Assembly: GCF_004123835.1 (NCBI RefSeq) | Contig: NZ_MZMU01000003.1 | Coordinates: forward strand, 1,364,001 to 1,428,000 | Length of the DNA stretch: 64,000 nt | Direction of reading: 5' to 3' | DNA from: Rhizobium leguminosarum | Lineage (GTDB): Bacteria; Pseudomonadota; Alphaproteobacteria; Rhizobiales; Rhizobiaceae | Shown here: positions 50,407 to 59,288 of the stretch, one piece after another | How positions within the stretch are numbered: position 1 is the stretch's first letter | Layout: each line of letters starts with the position of its first letter | Notes under the pieces: model-generated | Database searches by the model: none | What the model was told of the DNA's origin: nothing | The model's input: the letters and a program-made list of their open reading frames with translations, nothing else | Translations under genes and position numbers: made by a program

Positions 50407-50448
50407 TTGCCATTTGATCTTGCGCGAATTGTCATCTGATTTTGCGCG
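50407..50448. repeat. Pair of imperfect 20-bp direct repeats, possible IS21-type end
   Basis: TTGCCATTTGATCTTGCGCG (50407-50426) and TTGTCATCTGATTTTGCGCG (50429-50448) match at 17 of 20 positions and are 22 bp apart. Multiple terminal repeats of this kind are known at IS21-family ends. No transposase remains. Right after it (about 50455-50470) is the right half of a TAGAGC-type repeat. Confidence 0.5.
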
Positions 50449-50488
50449 CTACAACATCATGTTCTAACTTTTTAATTTGGAACGGGCC

Positions 50489-50998
50489 TCACATCCACTC
50501 CCGGCCCTCGCTGCGCAGGAAGTAGATGAGATCAAGCGTGAGGCTCGGCTTGCCGAGCCCCGTCAGCGTCATATGGCACTGGCCGCGATGATGGGTCTGG
50601 TGGTTGAAGAAATGCGCGAGCGCCGATGCCAGCGGCTGGGTGATCTCCACCGGCTGTACCACCGTGACATAGGTGAAGTTGGCAGCAAGCGTTGCCTCAT
50701 CCAGCATGTCCGTCCAGGCAATGATCCGCTCGTCTTCTGCCTTGCGGGCGGCGGCCAGCGTGTCCAGCTCTTCGAAGAGCACGGCATCGAGTGTCGTCGG
50801 CGCTTCGCCGGCGCCGGTGAAGCGCTTCATCCATATTCGGTCGGCGACGAGCAGATGATTGAGCGTGCGATGCAGCGAGCCGAAGAAGGCGCCACGGTCG
50901 CTGCGGAAGTCTGCGTCGCTGAGTTCGGCCGCGGCCGCGTAGACCTGAGTATTGGCCCAGCGGTTATAGGCGGCGAACATCCTGTAATGTCTGAGCAT
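50489..50998 (-). CDS. DinB family protein
   Basis: 169 residues. Four-helix DinB/YfiT fold: opening HYRMFAAYNRWANTQVY, metal-binding histidines in TLNHLLVADRIW (about 48) and FFNHQTHHRGQ (about 131-137). Members are often thiol-dependent transferases; role here unknown. Strong AGGGGA before the ATG. Confidence 0.9.
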   Translation of the reverse strand: MLRHYRMFAAYNRWANTQVYAAAAELSDADFRSDRGAFFGSLHRTLNHLLVADRIWMKRFTGAGEAPTTLDAVLFEELDTLAAARKAEDERIIAWTDMLDEATLAANFTYVTVVQPVEITQPLASALAHFFNHQTHHRGQCHMTLTGLGKPSLTLDLIYFLRSEGREWM

Positions 50999-51135
50999 CC
51001 GGTTCCCCTGATCGTCGCAGCAGTCTAGCCTGGTTTCCCCGCAAATCGCAGTGATGCGCCCATGAAATTTCCTGATTTGATTGCAGCCGCTTTCTGTCGT
51101 GGAATGGAAGGAGCTGCGATCTCGAAAGGACTGTT

Positions 51136-51825
51136 ATGACCAGAGCCCTCTATTCCCTTTGCGGCGCCGATGAGCGGCGCTTCTTTTCGCCCCATTGCTG
51201 GAAGGCGGTGATGGCGCTGGCGCATAAGGGGCTCGATTTCGAGGAGATTCCGACGACCTACGCCCGCATCCGCGCGATCGGCGGCGGCGTCTCGCCGACC
51301 GTGCCGGTGCTCGACGACAACGGCCGGCTGATCCCCGACAGTTTCGACATCGCCCTTTATCTGGAGGAGGCCTATCCTGAGCGGCCGTCACTGTTTGGCG
51401 GCGAGGGCGGCAAGGCGCTGTCGCGGATGGTGGAAGGCTATTCGCAGATGATCATCCATCCGGCGATCATGCGCATCGCCCTTCTCGACATTCATGCGAA
51501 CCTCGACGAGGGAGATAAGGCCTATTTCCGCGAAAGTCGGGAGGTTCGTCTGGGCAAGCCGCTGGAAGTGGTTGCCGCCGACAGCGAAGCGGAGAAGGCT
51601 TCCTTCGGCGCCAAGCTGGAGCCGCTCCGCCACATGCTGAAGTTCCAGCCCTTCATCGGCGGGCAGACACCGCTCTTTGCCGACTATATCGTCTTCGGCG
51701 CGCTGCAATGGCTGCGTGTGTCCGCCGGTCTTGCCATGCTAGCCGCCGACGATCCCGTCATGGCCTGGTTCGAACGCTGCCTCGATCTTCACCAAAGCCG
51801 CGGCAGGACTGTGACAGCGGCGTGA
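51136..51825 (+). CDS. Glutathione S-transferase family protein (beta-etherase-like)
   Basis: 229 residues with an N-terminal thioredoxin-like domain (RRFFSPHCWKAVMALAHKGL, then VSPTVPVLDDNGRLIPDSFDIALYLEEAYP) and a helical C-terminal domain. The pattern is close to LigE/LigF-type and related GSTs of proteobacteria. It uses glutathione for an unknown substrate. AGGA precedes the ATG. No other aromatic-pathway genes nearby. Confidence 0.85.
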   Translation: MTRALYSLCGADERRFFSPHCWKAVMALAHKGLDFEEIPTTYARIRAIGGGVSPTVPVLDDNGRLIPDSFDIALYLEEAYPERPSLFGGEGGKALSRMVEGYSQMIIHPAIMRIALLDIHANLDEGDKAYFRESREVRLGKPLEVVAADSEAEKASFGAKLEPLRHMLKFQPFIGGQTPLFADYIVFGALQWLRVSAGLAMLAADDPVMAWFERCLDLHQSRGRTVTAA

Positions 51826-51906
51826 AATTGCCGCCTACCTCTTGTTTTCGGGCGTTGGGGCGGGTAAAGACCGCCCACTTTTCCCGAGAAAACAGAGGAT
51901 TTGACT

Positions 51907-52329
<423 letters not shown>

Positions 52330-52374
52330 GGCCACGCTTCGGCATTCGCCGGCAATGCCTTGAATTGACTCTCG

Positions 52375-52401
52375 AAAGCCGGGGCCTCGCTCCGGCTTTT
52401 T
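52375..52401 (+). terminator. Intrinsic terminator after ndk
   Basis: AAAGCCGG / CCGGCTTT stem with a 9-base loop followed by TT. It lies 46 bases past the ndk stop, between ndk and the convergent lipoprotein gene. Confidence 0.8.
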
Positions 52402-52413
52402 CCATGCATTTCT

Positions 52414-52917
52414 CTATGCCGGGCATTTGTCGGTATTCGAGAAATCGACGCTGCCGTCAGGCTTGAAGACCTCCGGGTTCTTGTCATAAAGCGCGCCGAT
52501 GACGAGCGGCTTGCTCGGCAGGACGGTCTGGTCGAGGTCAGATCGGAACTGCGTCTTCAATTCCTGCAGCACCTTGCCGTCCTTGTCGACCAGCCGGACA
52601 CTCACGGAATAGGGACGATCCTTGCGCACGCAGTGCAGGTTTTCGCTCTGCAGCGCGATCTTGTCGTCGATCGGATAGATCTTCTGGTTCAGCACCAGCG
52701 GATCGCCTCCTTCAGGATTTTCGAATTCGGCGATGATGACCGAACCGTCCGGGATGGGCCCCGTCTTCTTCAGCGTCAGCAGATAGGTGGCGCTCGCCAC
52801 CCGATAGTTGAAGACGAAGAGATGGCCGGTGACCTCGACCAGGTTTTCAGCCTGGCGCTGGCAAGCGGAAAGCAGAAGGGCCGCTGCTGCGACCATCGCG
52901 ATCATATATTTCCTCAT
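52414..52917 (-). CDS. Unknown lipoprotein coupled to the CGNR gene
   Basis: 167 residues from ATG 52917 (MRKYMIAMVAAAALLLSAC). The lipobox LLSAC puts lipidated Cys at about 19. The mature domain is beta-rich (ATYLLTLKKTGPIPDGSVIIAEFENPEGG) and holds two more Cys, one at the very end (TDKCPA), perhaps a disulphide. I do not recognise the family. It overlaps the CGNR regulator stop by four bases, so the two are an operon. Confidence 0.85.
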   Translation of the reverse strand: MRKYMIAMVAAAALLLSACQRQAENLVEVTGHLFVFNYRVASATYLLTLKKTGPIPDGSVIIAEFENPEGGDPLVLNQKIYPIDDKIALQSENLHCVRKDRPYSVSVRLVDKDGKVLQELKTQFRSDLDQTVLPSKPLVIGALYDKNPEVFKPDGSVDFSNTDKCPA

Positions 52918-53459
52918 GGCGTCTCCTCCTTCTTGCGGCGATAGTGCCGGTTCGCCTTGGCGCGGTTGCCGCAGACCGCCATGTCGCACCAGGCCCGGCT
53001 CCTGTTCTTGCTGCGGTCGATGAACAGCCAGCCGCAATTGCCGCAGATCTTCATGCGCTGGGGATCAGGCATGGCGATCAGCCGCAACACCGAATGGGCG
53101 GTCGCCGCGGCCAGGCTGCTGGGGCTCGTGTCGCGCAACGCCTTCGCTAGCGCCTCCAGCAGGCTGGCGAGCAATTGGTCATCGCCGCCATTCAGTATAC
53201 GCTTGCGGAAATAGAGGTCGATCTCTTCTCGCAGCGCGATGAAATCCGCTTCGTTTTCCGCCGCCACGGGTGCGATGTCGCCGAAGAGGGCACGTTCGGC
53301 GCAGAATTCGGCCGCGGCGCGCGGAAAGCTCCGCATCTGATCCCTGACCGCGAAGCGGTCGATCCGCCGCGTTGCATCGTGGCGCAGAACGACGCTGTTT
53401 GCGACATCGAGCGCCAGTGCGCCGCCGGCAAAGCGGTGAGGGGTCCAGGAAAAGCTCAT
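52914..53459 (-). CDS. CGNR zinc-finger protein with ABATE domain, putative transcription regulator
   Basis: 181 residues. N-terminal ABATE-like domain (FAGGALALDVANSV, then RREEID-type helices), then the CGNR zinc finger: Cys139-x2-Cys142 and Cys158-x4-Cys163 with the CGNR tetrad at 163-166. The C-terminus is very basic. The family is predicted to bind DNA and act in stress response; few members have been tested. Located back-to-back with a permease gene across a perfect palindrome, which suggests autoregulation and control of the permease. Confidence 0.9.
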   Translation of the reverse strand: MSFSWTPHRFAGGALALDVANSVVLRHDATRRIDRFAVRDQMRSFPRAAAEFCAERALFGDIAPVAAENEADFIALREEIDLYFRKRILNGGDDQLLASLLEALAKALRDTSPSSLAAATAHSVLRLIAMPDPQRMKICGNCGWLFIDRSKNRSRAWCDMAVCGNRAKANRHYRRKKEETP

Positions 53460-53462
53460 GAT

Positions 53463-53502
53463 AAATTATAACTGGCGAAATAGGTTTTACCAGTTATAAT
53501 TT
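53463..53502. promoter_or_regulatory. Perfect 13-bp inverted repeat, candidate operator of the CGNR regulator
   Basis: AAATTATAACTGG (53463-53475) and CCAGTTATAATTT (53490-53502) are perfect inverted copies separated by 14 bases. They fill the 64-base gap between the divergent CGNR gene and the permease gene. Each arm contains TTATAA, which could be the -10 region of one of the two promoters, so a bound protein would block both. Confidence 0.7.
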
Positions 53503-53523
53503 TGGTGACGCGGAGTGTCAGGA

Positions 53524-54420
53524 ATGGCCTATCTTCTGCAGCAGCTGGCGAATGCGGTTCCGCTGGCCGCCCTCTATGCCGCGCTTGCCTTCGGTTATGC
53601 CGTCGCCTTCGGCGTGACGAAGCGGGCCGATATCACCTATGGGGCGATCTTTGCCTTCGCGGGCCAGATCCTGCTGCTCTTCACCGAACTCGCTTTCAAC
53701 CGCTTCTGGTTGGTGCTGCCGGCCGCCCTTGCCGTCGGCGCCTGCGCTTCGATCGTCTATTCGCTGGCGGCGGGCCTATGGATCGGCCGCTCGATCATGC
53801 TGCCGCTGGTCAGCAAATCGCCGAATACGGTCATCGTCGCCGCTCTCGGCATCATGATCGTGCTGATGGAGACCGCCCGGCTTGCCGCCAATACCCGCGC
53901 CATCTGGCTGCCGCCGTTCCTGAACGACACGGTCGTCTTCTGGAGCGACGGCCCGTTCAAGGTGACGCTCACCCATATCCAGTTGATCGACACCGCACTG
54001 ATGTGTGCCATCGTCGCAGTGGGTACGCTGATCCTCAGACGCACGGCCTGGGGCCGCGTCTGGCGCGCCGTCACCGATGACCCGCTGGCGGCCGAACTCT
54101 GCGGCACCAGCGCCAATCGCGTCTTTCTTGTCGCCTATGGAGCCGCAGCCCTCGTCGCCACGATCTGCGGCATCCTCGCGACCTTCTATTACGGCTCGAT
54201 GGACTTCGGCGCCGGCCTGATGTTCGGGCTGAAGGTGCTGCTGATCGCAGCCGTCGGCGGCTATTCCGATCCGCTGCGCTCAGCAGGCGGCGCTGCCGGG
54301 CTTGCCGTCGTTGAAACCATGTGGGGCGCCTACGGCCCCTTCGTCTGGCGCGATCTGGTCGTCTTCTCGCTGCTCGTCCTGCTCTTGGTCATGAGTCGCC
54401 GGGAGCGCGTGGTGCTCTAA
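53524..54420 (+). CDS. Lone branched-chain amino-acid-type ABC permease (LivH-like)
   Basis: 298 residues from ATG 53524 (MAYLLQQLANAV), with GGAG 8 bases upstream; GTG 53515 is an alternative. About eight transmembrane helices, with the LivH-family start PLAALYAALAFGYAVAFG and the cytoplasmic EAA-like segment RAVTDDPLAAELCG. Normally works with LivM, two ATPases and a binding protein; none is adjacent here. Substrate unknown, and it may need components from elsewhere in the genome or do another job. Confidence 0.85.
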   Translation: MAYLLQQLANAVPLAALYAALAFGYAVAFGVTKRADITYGAIFAFAGQILLLFTELAFNRFWLVLPAALAVGACASIVYSLAAGLWIGRSIMLPLVSKSPNTVIVAALGIMIVLMETARLAANTRAIWLPPFLNDTVVFWSDGPFKVTLTHIQLIDTALMCAIVAVGTLILRRTAWGRVWRAVTDDPLAAELCGTSANRVFLVAYGAAALVATICGILATFYYGSMDFGAGLMFGLKVLLIAAVGGYSDPLRSAGGAAGLAVVETMWGAYGPFVWRDLVVFSLLVLLLVMSRRERVVL

Positions 54421-54421
54421 C

Positions 54422-54883
54422 TTATTTCCACTTGTCGCGGGCTGCGTCGTCGGCGTCTTTCGCCGCGACCCAGTCGCCGATGGCGCCATCCCTGGCGTGC
54501 TCCTTCTTCCAGAAGGGGGCTGCCGTCTTCAGGAAGTCCATGACGAAATTGGCGCCGTCGAACGCCGCCTGCCGGTGCGGCGCGGCTGCGACGACGAGCA
54601 CGATATTCTCGCCGGCGGTGATCTTTCCGTAACGGTGGATGGCGGTCAGCCCGAGAAGTCCGAAACGGGCGATGGCAAGATCGCCGATGCGTCGCATCTC
54701 CGTTTCGGCCATGCCGGGATAATGCTCGAGTTCGAGGGCAGCCAGCGTCCCGCCTTCATCGCGGCAGAGGCCGGAAAAAGTGACGACGGCGCCGATGCCG
54801 GGTTTGCCCTTGGAGAGCAGATCGACCTCGGCCTGCAGGTCGAAATCCTCATGCTGGACGCGGATGGTGGGGGTGATGGTCAA
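54422..54883 (-). CDS. moaE: Molybdopterin synthase catalytic subunit
   Basis: 153 residues. MoaE motifs: VVTFSGLCRDEG, LELEHYPGMAE, and the active-site region APHRQAAFDG...PFWKKEH (Lys). The reading frame starts at TTG 54883; GGGGGAGG lies six bases before it and comes from the edge of the RIME repeat. Joins MoaD to make the molybdopterin dithiolene; the oxidoreductase at 61610 needs such a cofactor. The stop is two bases from the end of the convergent permease gene. Confidence 0.94.
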   Translation of the reverse strand: MTITPTIRVQHEDFDLQAEVDLLSKGKPGIGAVVTFSGLCRDEGGTLAALELEHYPGMAETEMRRIGDLAIARFGLLGLTAIHRYGKITAGENIVLVVAAAPHRQAAFDGANFVMDFLKTAAPFWKKEHARDGAIGDWVAAKDADDAARDKWK

Positions 54884-54888
54884 TGCGA

Positions 54889-55056
54889 CCTCCCCCTTCT
54901 CCCCAGCGGGGAGAAGATGTCCGAAGGACAGATGAGGGGGGTGAGCGGCGAAGGCCGCGAACGCACTGAGCGCAAGCGAAGGGCAGCCCCAGTGGCAGCG
55001 GCCCCCTCATCCGACCCTTCGGGCCACCTTCTCCCCGCTGGGGAGAAGGGAGAGGA
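54889..55056. repeat. Split RIME-type repeat between moaD and moaE
   Basis: Two related halves in inverted order: CCTCCCCCTTCTCCCC...GATGAGGGGGG (54889-54941) and GGCCCCCTCATCC...CTTCTCCCC...GGGGAGAAGG (about 55000-55050), with about 58 bases between. Same family as 6306-6412. It interrupts the moaD-moaE unit by 199 bases and contributes the moaE ribosome site. Confidence 0.8.
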
Positions 55057-55082
55057 ATATGCCGCGCCCGACCTCATCCCAA

Positions 55083-55337
55083 TCATCCCCCCGTCATCGG
55101 CGGAAATATACCGATCTCTTTCGCGCCTGATATCGGTTCGTCATGCTCGACATGCTCCATGTCGAGCGCCACGCGGATCACGTCGGGATATTGAAGTGCG
55201 GTCTCATATTCTTCGCCCAGCGTCTTCAAATGATTCAGCAGATCGGCGACGGTGACGACGGAGGAGGGGAGGTCGATCTCCTCCTCGCCCTTGCCGATGC
55301 GCTCGCGCACCCAGGCGAAATAGACAAGCCGCGTCAT
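55083..55337 (-). CDS. moaD: Molybdopterin synthase sulfur-carrier subunit
   Basis: 84 residues, ubiquitin-like fold, ending in the required Gly-Gly (PPMTGG). Carries the thiocarboxylate for molybdopterin. ATG overlaps the pgsA stop by four bases (ATGA), and it is separated from moaE by the repeat. Confidence 0.94.
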   Translation of the reverse strand: MTRLVYFAWVRERIGKGEEEIDLPSSVVTVADLLNHLKTLGEEYETALQYPDVIRVALDMEHVEHDEPISGAKEIGIFPPMTGG

Positions 55338-55924
55338 TCCTCGTCATCCACGATATGTTTCACCCCGGCGCGGAAATAATCATAGCCGGTATAGATGGTC
55401 AGCAGCGCCGCGATCCACAGCAGCGCAATGCCGGTCTGCGTCGTATAGGGGAAAATCTCGTCGCCGGCCGGGCCGGCGAGCAGGAAGGCGATGGCGACGA
55501 GCTGCAGTGTCGTCTTCCACTTGGCGATCCGCGTCACTGGTACGCTGACCTTCAGCGCCGCCAGATATTCGCGCAGTCCCGACACCAGGATCTCGCGGCA
55601 GAGAATGGTGATCGCCGCCCAGATCGACCAGCCGGCGATCGTCTGGTCGGCCGCGACCAGGAGAAGGATCGAGGCGACCAGCAGCTTGTCGGCAATCGGA
55701 TCGAGCATGCGGCCGATATTCGACGTCTGGTTCCAGATGCGCGCGAGATAACCGTCGAGGAAATCGGTGAGCGAGGCGATGACGAAGATCCACAGCGCTA
55801 CCCAACGCGCCGTATTGCTGATCGACAGCCTGCCCTCGATGAAGAAGCAGAGAACGATCAGCGGTACGGCGAGGATGCGGCCGTAGGTCAGAAGATTGGG
55901 AATGCTGTACGCACGCGATGCCAT
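55334..55924 (-). CDS. pgsA: CDP-diacylglycerol--glycerol-3-phosphate 3-phosphatidyltransferase
   Basis: 196 residues. The complete CDP-alcohol phosphotransferase motif D-G-x2-A-R-x8-G-x3-D-x3-D is present (DGYLARIWNQTSNIGRMLDPIAD, about 58-80). Four to six membrane helices. Makes phosphatidylglycerol phosphate. Starts ATG 55924. Followed without gap by moaD and moaE. Confidence 0.95.
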   Translation of the reverse strand: MASRAYSIPNLLTYGRILAVPLIVLCFFIEGRLSISNTARWVALWIFVIASLTDFLDGYLARIWNQTSNIGRMLDPIADKLLVASILLLVAADQTIAGWSIWAAITILCREILVSGLREYLAALKVSVPVTRIAKWKTTLQLVAIAFLLAGPAGDEIFPYTTQTGIALLWIAALLTIYTGYDYFRAGVKHIVDDEE

Positions 55925-55952
55925 GGGATCGTTTCTCTGAATTGATGCACCG

Positions 55953-56036
55953 CTACAGCGCCCCGCGCCTTTTCAGACGAGCCAAGGACACTGTAACACT
56001 TTAGAACCTCCGCATCATGCTCGGGCCGATGCGGTA
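55953..56036. repeat. Degenerate copy of the CTACAGCG two-hairpin repeat
   Basis: CTACAGCG (55953-55960) with the CGCGCCTTTTCAGAC interior and an altered partner CACTGTAA, then a second hairpin CCGCATC/GATGCGG (about 56010-56033). It matches the full copy at 11314 in the first half only. Lies between uvrC and pgsA, upstream of pgsA. Confidence 0.6.
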
Positions 56037-56116
56037 GATGACGGCTTTGGCTGCGGACCGTCAACATTCTTTCTGTCTTTTCACCGCCTTTGCGTGGAAT
56101 TTGCGACGGACGCCGG

Positions 56117-58159
56117 TTATTTCGCGGCGTCGTCGTGGAAATGGTTATAGACCTGTCTGGCGACGGCTTCCGATATGCCTTCGACCGCCATCAGGTCGGA
56201 CAGGGCGGCGCGCGAAACCGCCTTCGCCGTACCGAAATGCTGGAGCAGCGCGCGTTTGCGCGACGGGCCGATGCCGCCGATCTCGTCGAGCGGGTTCTTG
56301 ATCATTTCCTTCTTGCGCCGCGCTCGGTGCGAACCGATCGCGAAACGATGCGCCTCATCGCGCATGCGCTGGACGAAGTAGAGCACCGGATCGCGCGGCG
56401 GCAGAGTGAAGCTCTCGCGTCCCGGCGGGAAAAAGCGTTCGCGCCCGGCATCGCGATCGACGCCCTTGGCGATACCGATCGCCGTCACGCTGTCGGTGAT
56501 GCCGAGTTCGGCAAGGATGGCGCGCACCGCCGTCATCTGCCCCTGGCCGCCGTCGATGAGGATCACATCGGGCCAGGTGGGGAAGGGCATGTCGGCTGCA
56601 TCAGGAGTGGCCACCTGCGCCGTCCGGTCAGGAATGCCTTCCTCCTTGATCAGTCGCGAGAACCGCCGCGTCATCACCTCCTTCATCATGCCGAAGTCAT
56701 CGCCGGGCGTGATGTCGGTCGATTTGATGTTGAACTTGCGGTACTGGTTCTTGACGAAACCTTCCGGCCCCGCGACTACCATGCCGCCGACGGCATTGGT
56801 GCCCATGATATGCGAGTTGTCGTAGATCTCGATGCGCTGCGGTGCATAGGCAAGCCCGAACGTCTCCTTGAAACCCTCTAGCAGCCGCGACTGCGACGCC
56901 GTTTCGGCAAGCTTTCGTCCATGCGCCTCGCGTGCATTGCCGACGACATGGTCGACCAGATCCCGCTTCTCGCCGCGCTGCGGCACCAGGATGGAAACCT
57001 TGTGGCCGGCCTTTTCGCTGAGTGCTGCGGCGAGCAGCTCCAGCTCCTCGACCGTCTGCGACAGCATGATCTGCTTCGGCACCGGCTTGTCGTCGTAGAA
57101 CTGCGCGAGAAAGGAATTCAGCACTTCGGCACTCGAAAGCTGCGGATCGGCCTTCGGGAAATAGGCGCGGTTGCCCCAGTTCTGGCCGGTGCGGAAGAAA
57201 AACACCTGGATGCAGGAGATGCCGCCCTCGTGATGGATGGCGAAAACGTCAGCCTCCTCGACGCCGGCCGGATTGATGCCCTGGTGGCTCTGCACATGCG
57301 ACAGTGCGGCCAGGCGATCGCGATAGATCGCCGCCCGCTCGAAGTCGAGGTCCTCGGCCGCCTGGTTCATCGCTTCGGCCATATGCGACTTCACCTTCTG
57401 GCTTTTGCCGGAGAGGAAGTCCTTCGCCTCCTGCACCAGTTCGGCGTAACCCCCATCACTGACCTCGTGGGTGCACGGCCCGGAACAGCGCTTGATCTGG
57501 TAGAGCAGGCAGGGTCGGGTGCGCGTTTCGAAGACGCTGTCGGTGCAGGTGCGGATCAGGAAGGCGCGCTGCAGCGAATTGATCGTCCGCCCGACCGCGC
57601 CGGCCGAAGCGAAGGGTCCGAAATAGTCGCCCTTCCTCGCTCTCGCACCGCGATGCTTGAAGATCGCCGGCGCCCGGTGGTCGCCGGTGATGAGGATATA
57701 GGGAAAGGACTTGTCGTCGCGCAAAAGCACATTAAAGCGCGGCCGCAAGCGCTTGATCAGATTCGCTTCCAGCAGCAGTGCTTCGGTTTCCGTGCGCGTC
57801 GTCACGAATTCCATATTCGCCGTCTGGCGCACCATCTGGGCGATGCGGTTGGAATGCACGCGGCCGACGGCGTAATTGTTGACGCGCTTCTTCAGGCTAC
57901 GCGCCTTGCCGACATAGAGCACGTCGCCCTCGGTATTGAACATCCGGTAGACGCCGGGGCTGTTCGGCAGCCGCTTGACGAATTCGCCGATCAGTTCCGC
58001 ACCGAGGAGCCCGGTTTCATTGAGGCTGCCCGCATTCCAGTCGACCGCAGCCGCAAGCGGCACGGCGACGGAAGCGTCGCCTTCCACTTCGATATCGTCT
58101 TCGCTCTCATCCGTGTCGTCGTAGAGAACGCCGCCATCCGGCAGCTTTCGTCCGTTCAT
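56117..58159 (-). CDS. uvrC: UvrABC system protein C
   Basis: 680 residues from ATG 58159 ([10 protein letters not shown]). Longer N-terminus than usual (about 65 residues, acidic) before the GIY-YIG endonuclease domain ([20 protein letters not shown]). Then a UVR region, the UvrC-type RNase H endonuclease ([20 protein letters not shown], with IDGGQGQM) and C-terminal helix-hairpin-helix motifs ([15 protein letters not shown]). Incises damaged DNA on both sides of a lesion. Overlaps the SDR stop by four bases. Confidence 0.96.
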   Translation of the reverse strand: MNGRKLPDGGVLYDDTDESEDDIEVEGDASVAVPLAAAVDWNAGSLNETGLLGAELIGEFVKRLPNSPGVYRMFNTEGDVLYVGKARSLKKRVNNYAVGRVHSNRIAQMVRQTANMEFVTTRTETEALLLEANLIKRLRPRFNVLLRDDKSFPYILITGDHRAPAIFKHRGARARKGDYFGPFASAGAVGRTINSLQRAFLIRTCTDSVFETRTRPCLLYQIKRCSGPCTHEVSDGGYAELVQEAKDFLSGKSQKVKSHMAEAMNQAAEDLDFERAAIYRDRLAALSHVQSHQGINPAGVEEADVFAIHHEGGISCIQVFFFRTGQNWGNRAYFPKADPQLSSAEVLNSFLAQFYDDKPVPKQIMLSQTVEELELLAAALSEKAGHKVSILVPQRGEKRDLVDHVVGNAREAHGRKLAETASQSRLLEGFKETFGLAYAPQRIEIYDNSHIMGTNAVGGMVVAGPEGFVKNQYRKFNIKSTDITPGDDFGMMKEVMTRRFSRLIKEEGIPDRTAQVATPDAADMPFPTWPDVILIDGGQGQMTAVRAILAELGITDSVTAIGIAKGVDRDAGRERFFPPGRESFTLPPRDPVLYFVQRMRDEAHRFAIGSHRARRKKEMIKNPLDEIGGIGPSRKRALLQHFGTAKAVSRAALSDLMAVEGISEAVARQVYNHFHDDAAK

Positions 58160-58923
58160 TCCGTAATCTCCGCCACATCGGGCGTCTGCCAGGCGAGGTG
58201 CTGGCCGCCGTCGAGGGCAATCATCTGGCCGGTGATCGAGGGCGTGTCGTAAAGGAAGCGAATCGTTTGTCCGAATTCCTCCAGCGCCGGCCCTCGCTGC
58301 AAGATAAGGGCTGATACCTGCGCTTGGAAGTCCTCTATCGCCTGCCGCTCGCTCGGCATCGAGGGGCCGGGGCCGATGGCATTGACGCGGATGCGTGGCG
58401 CCAATGCCTGTGCAAGCGTCTGCGTCGCCGTCCACAGCGCGGATTTGGAGAGGGTATAGGAATAGAAGCTGGGCCTCAGCGCCCAAACCCGCTGGTCGAT
58501 GATATTGACGATCAGGCCCGCCGCCTCAGTGGGCATCTGCTGCGCGAAGGCCGCCGCAAGGATAGAGGGTGCCCGTACATGCAGGTCGAAGTGCAATGCC
58601 CATGTGGCGGCATTGAAACTACGCGCTGAATCATGCTGGAAGACCGACGCATTATTGACGAGCAGATCGAGCGGCCCGAGCGCTTCCGACGCCTTTGCAA
58701 TGAGCTCTGCCGTTTCGCCAATATCGGTGAGGTCGGCCTGCAGCGCGATCGCCCTTTGTCCCTTTCGCCGCAATTCCGCCACCAGCTCTTCAGCCTCACC
58801 GATGGAGCCGTTCGCGTGGATCGCAACGGAAAAGCCATTTGCAGCAAGGTCTTCGGCGATTGCCCGGCCTATTCTTTTAGCAGCCCCTGTTATAAGAGCC
58901 GAGCGAAGTCTTTTGTGGTTCAA
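58156..58923 (-). CDS. SDR-family oxidoreductase upstream of uvrC
   Basis: 255 residues. NAD(P)-binding [12 protein letters not shown] (about 13-24), NNAS, and active-site YSYTLSK (Tyr and Lys). The TGxxKRIG form and the SVAIHANGS after the first strand resemble FolM/pteridine-reductase-like SDRs. Function is an inference. Coupled to uvrC by an ATGA overlap, in rhizobia a recurrent arrangement. Confidence 0.88.
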   Translation of the reverse strand: MNHKRLRSALITGAAKRIGRAIAEDLAANGFSVAIHANGSIGEAEELVAELRRKGQRAIALQADLTDIGETAELIAKASEALGPLDLLVNNASVFQHDSARSFNAATWALHFDLHVRAPSILAAAFAQQMPTEAAGLIVNIIDQRVWALRPSFYSYTLSKSALWTATQTLAQALAPRIRVNAIGPGPSMPSERQAIEDFQAQVSALILQRGPALEEFGQTIRFLYDTPSITGQMIALDGGQHLAWQTPDVAEITE

Positions 58924-59034
58924 AATCTTGCCTTCTGATCCCGCGAGTCTGTCTGCAGACTATATAGGGGCCAGCGGAGATTATATAAATAGGCCGTTGT
59001 GGTTGCGTCCGGGAGCCGGATATTCTATGTATTA

Positions 59035-59056
59035 TTTAAGAATGCGATTTCTTAAA
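59035..59056. promoter_or_regulatory. Palindrome TTTAAGAA / TTCTTAAA
   Basis: TTTAAGAA (59035-59042) and TTCTTAAA (59049-59056), perfect 8-bp arms around a 6-base spacer, about 235 bases before the RopB-like start. Candidate regulator site. Confidence 0.4.
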
Positions 59057-59100
59057 ATAAGTATTTTCAGTTTAACACTTCAGTAGGGTTAATGAAGTGT

Positions 59101-59120
59101 ATGTTGCCCCAAAGCAACAT
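59101..59120. promoter_or_regulatory. Palindrome ATGTTGC / GCAACAT
   Basis: ATGTTGC (59101-59107) and GCAACAT (59114-59120), perfect 7-bp arms around CCCAAA, about 170 bases upstream of the RopB-like start codon. Could be a regulator operator or a leader stem-loop. Confidence 0.45.
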
Positions 59121-59288
59121 CGAATTTCAGCCATGCGGCAGCCACAATGATATCACAATTTGGCTCTTTCAAATCCGCATTTGAGTTCCAATTTCAGTCT
59201 CGATCCGGAAGGGACATCTGGCAATATCCCGCCAATGCTTCACTGATAGACAGATGACAAGCGGCGCGGGACTGAAAGGAGACTAAGT

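Larger units (their letters stand above)
58924..59288. other. Intergenic regulatory region upstream of the RopB-like gene
   Basis: 365 bases, noticeably AT-rich (GC lower than neighbouring genes), between the divergent SDR and RopB-like genes. It holds two palindromes (59035-59056 and 59101-59120) and ends with a strong AAAGGAG before the RopB-like ATG. No ORF of note. The promoter boxes are not certain. Confidence 0.6.

Noticed and set aside
53515..53523. GTG 53515 as the permease start
   Set aside because: ATG 53524 has GGAG at the better spacing, and the GTG lies on top of that site; kept only as an alternative.
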